Source: Bacteroidota bacterium | GTDB taxonomy: Bacteria > Bacteroidota > Bacteroidia > Flavobacteriales > Flavobacteriaceae | Direction of reading: 5' to 3' | Assembly: GCA_012522045.1 (NCBI GenBank) | Contig: JAAYLC010000131.1 | Coordinates: forward strand, 1-48,276 | DNA: 48,276 nt | Part shown: positions 43,113 to 48,276 of the stretch, piece by piece | Numbering within the stretch: position 1 is the first letter of the stretch | Layout: the number at the start of each line of letters is the position of its first letter | Program-made: the position numbers and the translations under genes | Notes under the pieces: model-generated | Told to the model about the DNA's origin: nothing | Database searches by the model: none | Seen by the model: only the letters and a program-made list of their open reading frames with translations

Positions 43113-44060
43113 ATGAATACTATTCCAAGCGTTAATTTAGCAGATTTTCTGACTCAAAACCTAGAAAAAAAACAAAAATTCGTAAACGAAATCGGTCAAG
43201 CCTATGAAGAAATAGGTTTTGTTTCTTTAAAAAATCATTTTCTCGATGATAAATTGGTTGATGACCTGTATAATGAAGTAAAGAAATTTTTTGCCTTGCC
43301 GGTTGAAGTAAAACAAAAGTATGAAATTCCGGGTTTGGCGGGTCAACGTGGTTATGTATCTTTTGGAAAAGAAACTGCTAAAGGAAGAAAAGTAGCTGAT
43401 TTAAAAGAATTTTGGCATTTTGGTCAAAATCCTTCAAATGAAACAGCATCCACTGCACAATATCCACCAAATGTGACTGTCGAAGAATTGCCTGATTTTA
43501 ATAAAGTCGGTATGGAAGCCTACCGAATGTTGGAAAAAACCGGTATTTATGTACTTCGTGCACTTGCTTTGTACATTGGATTAGACGAATTTTATTTTGA
43601 TCAATGGGTTACCAACGGAAACAGCATCCTCCGCCCTATTCACTATCCGCCCATAACCGAAGAACCAAAAGATGCAGTGCGTGCGGGAGCTCACGGCGAT
43701 ATTAATTTGATTACGCTCCTAATGGGAGCTTCTACGGGCGGTTTACAAGTCCAACGCCGCGACGGCGAATGGATTGACGCCATTCCCAATGAAGATGAAT
43801 TAGTCATTAACGTGGGTGATATGTTGGAACGGCATACCAACAATAAACTTCGCTCCACGATTCATCGCGTGATAAATCCACCGAAAGATCAATGGGACAA
43901 ACCACGCTATTCCATACCTTTCTTTATGCATCCGAAAAGTGATATGAAATTAAATTGCCTTCCGGAATGCATAGATGAAAACAATCCGAAAGCGTATCCG
44001 GATATTACTGCAGGTGAATTTTTAAATCAAAGATTAAGAGAACTCGGACTGTTAAAATAA
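43113..44060 (+). CDS. Isopenicillin N synthase-like 2-oxoglutarate/Fe(II) dioxygenase
   Basis: A 315-residue non-heme iron oxygenase. The DIOX_N region opens it (IPSVNLADFL, YEEIGFVSLKNH), and the double-stranded beta helix supplies the iron triad: His and Asp in RAGAHGDINLITLL and the distal His in KLRSTIHRVINP. RYSIPFF holds the Arg-x-Ser motif for 2-oxoglutarate. No beta-lactam cluster is present; flavobacteria keep this as a single gene, so the substrate is unknown. It is divergent from the E1 gene and 11 bases ahead of the SUI1 gene. Confidence 0.92.
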   Translation: MNTIPSVNLADFLTQNLEKKQKFVNEIGQAYEEIGFVSLKNHFLDDKLVDDLYNEVKKFFALPVEVKQKYEIPGLAGQRGYVSFGKETAKGRKVADLKEFWHFGQNPSNETASTAQYPPNVTVEELPDFNKVGMEAYRMLEKTGIYVLRALALYIGLDEFYFDQWVTNGNSILRPIHYPPITEEPKDAVRAGAHGDINLITLLMGASTGGLQVQRRDGEWIDAIPNEDELVINVGDMLERHTNNKLRSTIHRVINPPKDQWDKPRYSIPFFMHPKSDMKLNCLPECIDENNPKAYPDITAGEFLNQRLRELGLLK

Positions 44061-44071
44061 AAAACACTATC

Positions 44072-44404
44072 GTGAATTCACTTGAAGAACAATTGCGTAA
44101 ACTATTTCCGGAACACACTCCTTCCGAAGAACCTCAAAAAAATGTAGAAAATCAGGAAATTTGGTTGCAAGACGCACCGCTTGTCTGTAAATATGAAAAA
44201 AGGAAAGGAAAACCGATAACCATCATTGAAAATTATACCGGAGCCGACAAAGACTTTAAACAGTTAACAAAAGAATTAAAACAGCTATTAAACGTCGGCG
44301 GAAGTTATAAAAATGAACAAATAATCATTCAAGGGGATTATCGTGATAAAATCATGGTGTTTCTCAAAGAAAAAGGATTTTCAGTAAAACGTGTGGGCGG
44401 GTAA
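44072..44404 (+). CDS. SUI1/YciH family translation initiation factor
   Basis: A 110-residue protein with a C-terminal SUI1 domain: YEKRKGKPITIIENYTGADKDFK, LKQLLNVGGSYKNEQIIIQGDYRDKI and the closing LKEKGFSVKRVGG. The N-terminal 40 residues are polar and variable. The GTG start is used because it begins the natural frame 11 bases after the previous stop. Bacterial YciH proteins can act like eIF1 in start-site fidelity, though the role in this group is unproven. Confidence 0.88.
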   Translation: MNSLEEQLRKLFPEHTPSEEPQKNVENQEIWLQDAPLVCKYEKRKGKPITIIENYTGADKDFKQLTKELKQLLNVGGSYKNEQIIIQGDYRDKIMVFLKEKGFSVKRVGG

Positions 44405-44543
44405 TAATTTATTGATATCAAACACTTTACTACCCCTCAGAAGAACAACATTCAGACTTCTTAACATTTAGTAAAGAAAATTTTAGATTTCTACGCAACC
44501 TTTTCATTAGGATTCCATCTTCATTATAAACAATGCATAAATT

Positions 44544-44651
44544 ATGACTACTTTTCTAATCGTATTAGGAATCCTTTTGGTGATAAATTTTTTATTGTTA
44601 CAGTTTAGTTGCAATGATACCGGCAATTCAGATTCTACTAAAAAAGAATAA
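44544..44651 (+). CDS. Tiny membrane protein, 35 residues
   Basis: MTTFLIVLGILLVINFLLLQ followed by FSCNDTGNSDSTKKE. One membrane helix and a short polar tail with a Cys just after the helix. Codon choice and the clean helix-tail split look protein-like, and its stop lies 4 bases from that of the convergent ung gene. With only 36 codons, coding status is uncertain. Confidence 0.5.
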   Translation: MTTFLIVLGILLVINFLLLQFSCNDTGNSDSTKKE

Positions 44652-44655
44652 TTCA

Positions 44656-45321
44656 TTACCATTCAATGGGTTGTAAACCGTTGCTTTTTAAATATTCATT
44701 CGCTTTGCTAAAATGATTATTCCCAAACCAATACCCCTTGTTTGCGGCTAAAGGTGACGGGTGCCCGCTTGTCAATACCAAATGTTTTGATTTATCCACA
44801 ATTGCACCTTTCTTTTTGGCAGATCCTCCCCAAAGCATAAAAACCAATTTTTCTTTAGTTAGTGATAAGTTTTGTATCACTGCATCTGTAAAAATCTCCC
44901 ACCCTTTATTCCGATGACTTCCGGCTTTATGAGCTTCTACACTCATGGTTGCATTTAATAATAAAACCCCTTGTTTCGCCCAACGAGTTAAATCTCCATG
45001 CGTCGGAATTTCTGAATTGGTGTCCGATTGAATTTCAATGAAAATATTTTTTAATGAAGGCGGTATCGGTACTCCTTTTCGAACAGAAAAGCACAGTCCG
45101 TGAGATTGTCCATAATCGTGATAGGGATCCTGACCAATAATGACCACTTTCACATCAGAATAAGGTGTATTATTAAAAGCATTAAAAACTTCATTCCAAG
45201 GTGGAAAACATACTTTCTCGGAATATTCGGTTCTTAAAAAATCCTTCAACCGAAGAAAATAGGGCTTTTCAAATTCATCTTTCAAAACCGCTTTCCATTC
45301 ATTTTCCAGATTCATTACCAT
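44656..45321 (-). CDS. ung: Uracil-DNA glycosylase
   Basis: Removes uracil from DNA at the first step of base excision repair. The 221-residue family 1 enzyme has the water-activating motif VVIIGQDPYHDYGQSHGLCFS with the catalytic Asp, and LTSGHPSPLAA with the catalytic His. The ATG at 45321 is taken as start; another ATG lies two codons on, and a TTG further upstream would leave less room for the promoter. Only 38 bases separate it from the divergent mutS2, so the two repair genes share a control region. Confidence 0.94.
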   Translation of the reverse strand: MVMNLENEWKAVLKDEFEKPYFLRLKDFLRTEYSEKVCFPPWNEVFNAFNNTPYSDVKVVIIGQDPYHDYGQSHGLCFSVRKGVPIPPSLKNIFIEIQSDTNSEIPTHGDLTRWAKQGVLLLNATMSVEAHKAGSHRNKGWEIFTDAVIQNLSLTKEKLVFMLWGGSAKKKGAIVDKSKHLVLTSGHPSPLAANKGYWFGNNHFSKANEYLKSNGLQPIEW

Positions 45322-45359
45322 TGTGTTATTTTTGTTCAAAATTACAAGATAAATTTTTG

Positions 45360-47507
45360 ATGGCGGGAATAGGTGATAAAACTCTGTTGGATTTAGAATT
45401 TCCTAAAGTTCTGGAACAAATTACAACTTTTTGCATTACAGAATTGGGTGAAGAAAAAGGAATGGAAATCCTTCCGTTTCGTGATTTTGGAGCGATAGAA
45501 CCCGAACTCAGACGTGTGTGGGAATTTAAAATGTCCTTTAGCGAAGACAATCCGATTCCAAATCACGGGTTTGAAGCTATTGTTCGTGAATTGCATTTGT
45601 TGGAAATTGAAAACAGCGTTTTGGAAATTAGCGGATTTCGAAGAATTCTCTCCGTCTGCGAAACGACCCGCACACTTTTAAAATATTTTAAAAAATACGA
45701 GACCTTTTACACCCATCTGTTTCAAATGTCTGATAAGGTAAATTATACATCCCTTATTGCTGAAGAAATTCACAAGAAAATAAACAGATACGGCGAAATC
45801 AAAGACGATGCTTCAGAGCTTTTGGCTTCCATTAGAAAACGATTGCTGGTTGTCAAGGCTAAAATTAACTCATCTTTTGCCAAAGCACTTTCTGCCTATT
45901 CTCAAGCAGATTATCTCGATGAGATTCGTGAGTCTGTGGTTGATAACAAACGTGTTCTGGCGGTGAAAGCCATGTATCGAAAACGGGTTCGTGGAACAGT
46001 TTTGGGCAGCTCGAAAACAGGGAGCATCATTTACATTGAACCTCAAGAAACGATGGAATTCGCAAATGAATTATCCAACTTACTCTACGAGGAAAGCGAA
46101 GAGATAAAAAGAATTTTAAAACAATTGACGGAATTCATCCGGCCTTACTCTTCGCTTTTAAAAAGTTATCAAAATTATCTCGTAAACTTGGATGTCATTT
46201 ATGCAAAAGCAAAATATGCATTACAAATAAACGGGGTCATTCCTATTTTAAGCAAAGAAAAAAAGATACATCTGATTAAGGCCTATCACCCGCTCTTGTT
46301 GATAAGCAATAAAAAGAGAAATGCTCAGACGTATCCTCAGAACATTCATTTGGAACCTGAAAAGCGAATTATTGTGATTTCCGGACCCAACGCAGGCGGA
46401 AAGAGTATCACTTTAAAAACGGTAGGGTTGCTTCAGGTGATGTTACAAAGTGGGATTTTAATCCCGGTAGAACCGCAAAGTGAAATATGGTTTTTTAAAC
46501 GTATTTTAACTGATATTGGTGACAATCAATCAATTGAAAATCATTTGAGCACGTATAGTTATCGCTTAAAAAAGATGAATTATTTTTTAAGAAAATGCAA
46601 CAGTAAGACGCTTTTCCTGATTGATGAATTTGGTACGGGAAGCGATCCGGAATTAGGCGGAGCCTTGGCCGAAACTTTTCTTGAAGAATTTTATGAACGA
46701 GAAGCTTTTGGAATTATCACGACACATTATACCAATTTAAAGTTGTTGGCAAATGAACTTCCGCATGCTGTCAATGCAAATATGCTTTTCGACAGTCGTT
46801 CATTAGAACCTCTCTACGAGTTGCAAACCGGTGAAGCCGGAAGTAGTTTTACTTTTGAAGTTGCTCAAAAAAACGGAATTCCATACAGTTTGATAAACCG
46901 TGCTAAAAAGAAAATCGAAAAAGGAAAAGTCCGATTTGACAAAACCATTGCAAATCTTCAAAAAGAGCGTTCAGCACTTCGAAAAACGTCAAAATCTTTA
47001 AAAGAAGAAGAACAAAAAGTCAAATTGGAAGGACAACAATTGGAAGAGGTAAATGCACGGGTTCGTGAAAAGCTGGAAGATTATCAGGAGCTTTTTGACA
47101 TGAATCAGAAAATGATTGTCCTTGGGCGTAAATTTGATAATCTGGCTGAAAATTACTCCAAAAATAAGCGTAAAAAGCAACTGATTGATGAGTTGATGAA
47201 ATTGGTTTTAATTGAAAACAGCAAGCGTAAACCGGTGGCTCCCAAGCAGAAAAAAGAAAAGAAAAAACTCCTGAAAGAAGTTGAGGAAAAAGTAAAAGTC
47301 ATTCGAGAGGAAAAAAAGATTAAAAAAGAAAAGGAAAAAGAAGCCCCTCCCCAAAAGCCCAAGATTCCTTTAAAAGTAGGAGATCGTGTCAGGATGATAG
47401 ACGGAAAGGCCATCGGGACAATAGACAGCCTCGAAAAAGATAAAGCGATCGTAAATTATGGTATTTTCACAACAAATGTCAGTGTAGCTGCTTTGGAAAA
47501 AGTTTAA
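45360..47507 (+). CDS. mutS2: MutS2-type DNA mismatch-binding ATPase lacking the Smr domain
   Basis: A 715-residue MutS2. The start at ATG gives MAGIGDKTLLDLEFPKVLEQ, the family N-terminus. Lever and clamp helices are followed by Walker A GPNAGGKSITLK (Gly342 on) and Walker B LFLIDEFGTGSDPELGGAL. Then comes a coiled coil (about 510-640), a strongly basic Lys/Glu linker, and a KOW-like C-terminal module (KVGDRVRMIDGKAIGTIDSL). There is no Smr endonuclease domain, which is normal in this group, not a truncation. MutS2 acts on recombination intermediates or collided ribosomes in other bacteria. Its stop codon overlaps that of yebC. Confidence 0.9.
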   Translation: MAGIGDKTLLDLEFPKVLEQITTFCITELGEEKGMEILPFRDFGAIEPELRRVWEFKMSFSEDNPIPNHGFEAIVRELHLLEIENSVLEISGFRRILSVCETTRTLLKYFKKYETFYTHLFQMSDKVNYTSLIAEEIHKKINRYGEIKDDASELLASIRKRLLVVKAKINSSFAKALSAYSQADYLDEIRESVVDNKRVLAVKAMYRKRVRGTVLGSSKTGSIIYIEPQETMEFANELSNLLYEESEEIKRILKQLTEFIRPYSSLLKSYQNYLVNLDVIYAKAKYALQINGVIPILSKEKKIHLIKAYHPLLLISNKKRNAQTYPQNIHLEPEKRIIVISGPNAGGKSITLKTVGLLQVMLQSGILIPVEPQSEIWFFKRILTDIGDNQSIENHLSTYSYRLKKMNYFLRKCNSKTLFLIDEFGTGSDPELGGALAETFLEEFYEREAFGIITTHYTNLKLLANELPHAVNANMLFDSRSLEPLYELQTGEAGSSFTFEVAQKNGIPYSLINRAKKKIEKGKVRFDKTIANLQKERSALRKTSKSLKEEEQKVKLEGQQLEEVNARVREKLEDYQELFDMNQKMIVLGRKFDNLAENYSKNKRKKQLIDELMKLVLIENSKRKPVAPKQKKEKKKLLKEVEEKVKVIREEKKIKKEKEKEAPPQKPKIPLKVGDRVRMIDGKAIGTIDSLEKDKAIVNYGIFTTNVSVAALEKV

Positions 47508-48268
47508 GCATTTTCCAAAGTAGCTATAAATTCATCGGTCATTTCCAAATTGTGAAATACATTTTGCACATCGTCTTCATCTTCAAATTTTTCTTCGAGT
47601 TCGATAATTTTTTCAGCTTGTTCTATCGGAAGTGTTACCGTGGTCATGGGAAGATATTCCACAAGCGCATTTTGAGTTTCGATATTTAAATCCTCAAGGG
47701 CTTTAGACATATTCCCAAATTCACCGAACGGCGTAATAATTCTAATAAAATCATCTTCTTCTTCATTTTCTAAAGATTCCAGTCCGTTTTCTATCAGTGA
47801 AAGTTCCAATTCATCAAAAGGCATGGAAATATTTTTTTTCTCGATAGTAAAAATTCCTTTGCGCTCAAACAAAAATTCCACAGAGCCGTTTTTTCCAAGT
47901 GAACCTCCACTTTTGGTAAAAATAGAACGAATAATTGCTACAGTTCTGTTGGTATTATCGGTGGTACATTCAATTAAAAAAGCAACCCCGTGAGGACCGT
48001 ATCCTTCAAAAGTGACGCGTTCAAAATTTTCACCTCCTTCTCCACTCGCTTTCTTAATTGCATTTTCAATATTATCCTTAGGCATGTTGATTCCGCGTGC
48101 ATTCAAGATAGCATTTCTCAAAGCGGGATTCGCATCAGGATCTGGACTTCCGCCTTCTTTAATGGCGACGTTTATTTCTTTAATTGCTTTGCTAAACATT
48201 TTAGAGCGCTTGGCATCTGCTGCTCCTTTTTTTCGTTTGATATTTGACCATTTACTATGACCAGCCAT
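47504..48268 (-). CDS. yebC: YebC/PmpR family protein
   Basis: A 254-residue protein, nearly identical in plan to YebC: MAGHSKWSNIKRKKGAADAK, KMFSKAIKEINVAIKEGG, NPALRNAILNARGINMPKDNIENAIKKA, GYGPHGVAFLIECTTDNTNRT. The family was called transcriptional regulators and some members now have evidence for ribosome rescue at polyproline stalls, which would link it to efp in this window. It is convergent with mutS2, sharing bases of both stop codons (TTAA). Confidence 0.95.
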   Translation of the reverse strand: MAGHSKWSNIKRKKGAADAKRSKMFSKAIKEINVAIKEGGSPDPDANPALRNAILNARGINMPKDNIENAIKKASGEGGENFERVTFEGYGPHGVAFLIECTTDNTNRTVAIIRSIFTKSGGSLGKNGSVEFLFERKGIFTIEKKNISMPFDELELSLIENGLESLENEEEDDFIRIITPFGEFGNMSKALEDLNIETQNALVEYLPMTTVTLPIEQAEKIIELEEKFEDEDDVQNVFHNLEMTDEFIATLENA

Positions 48269-48276
48269 ATTTAATA

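Noticed and set aside
43113-44060. Beta-lactam biosynthesis from the isopenicillin N synthase-like gene
   Set aside because: No ACV synthetase or other pathway gene is near; the gene stands with SUI1 and E1 dehydrogenase.
45360-47507. MutS2 truncated because it lacks an Smr domain
   Set aside because: The protein ends in a well-formed KOW-like module with a normal stop; flavobacterial MutS2 proteins, as I recall, share this length.

Overview
The window is AT-rich bacterial DNA that reads as a chromosomal stretch of a member of the Flavobacteriaceae (Bacteroidota). The evidence for this is: Bacteroidota-type promoters (TTG/TTTG, then about 17-23 bases, then TAnnTTTG) ahead of several genes; an LpxC-FabZ fusion; two LpxD paralogues around lpxA and efp; a PorX-type regulator of the type IX secretion system (T9SS); a TonB-dependent receptor with a carboxypeptidase-regulatory N-domain; a fused E1 alpha/beta 2-oxoacid dehydrogenase; and MutS2 without an Smr domain. 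I see no rRNA, tRNA, CRISPR array, insertion sequence or prophage. No gene-free gap exceeds about 230 bases.

Layout. 0-2.2 kb: a PfpI/DJ-1-like gene broken by a stop codon, a small acidic protein and aroB. 2.3-8.5 kb: proline dehydrogenase, alanine dehydrogenase, tsaE, a serpin lipoprotein, and porX, which is broken by an in-frame stop. 8.6-16.1 kb: a plus-strand run of an HD hydrolase, lpxD, lpxC-fabZ, lpxA, efp, a second lpxD, an NTF2-like gene and sucD. 16.1-25 kb: a putative DNA-binding protein, fabG, a VWA membrane protein, a sodium/solute symporter, nnr (broken by an in-frame stop) and fumC. 25-29.6 kb: a small membrane protein, the TonB receptor, an ArsC-family protein and prfB with its programmed frameshift. 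29.7-36.3 kb: NAD genes, with salvage genes pncB-pncA on the plus strand and de novo genes nadA-nadB on the minus strand, flanking a LEA-like protein and an SF2 helicase. 36.5-44.6 kb: nitroreductase, TerC, a ribosome hibernation factor, an envelope lipoprotein operon, E1 dehydrogenase, a 2OG-Fe(II) oxygenase and a SUI1 protein. 44.6-48.3 kb: ung, mutS2 and yebC.

The most striking signal is three separate genes (pfpI-like, porX, nnr), each otherwise full length, each interrupted by one in-frame stop codon that is one substitution away from the residue expected by family. TAA and TAG end normal genes elsewhere in the window, so general recoding is unlikely. Early gene decay or base-call errors are the main readings. 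In porX a second change replaces the receiver's invariant lysine with glutamate, which favours real decay. A serpin sits between porX and tsaE, where I do not expect one.

Other signals are a 19-base palindrome ahead of ald, a set of convergent gene pairs whose stop codons touch or overlap, an 11-residue LEA-like repeat protein and several very small membrane proteins.
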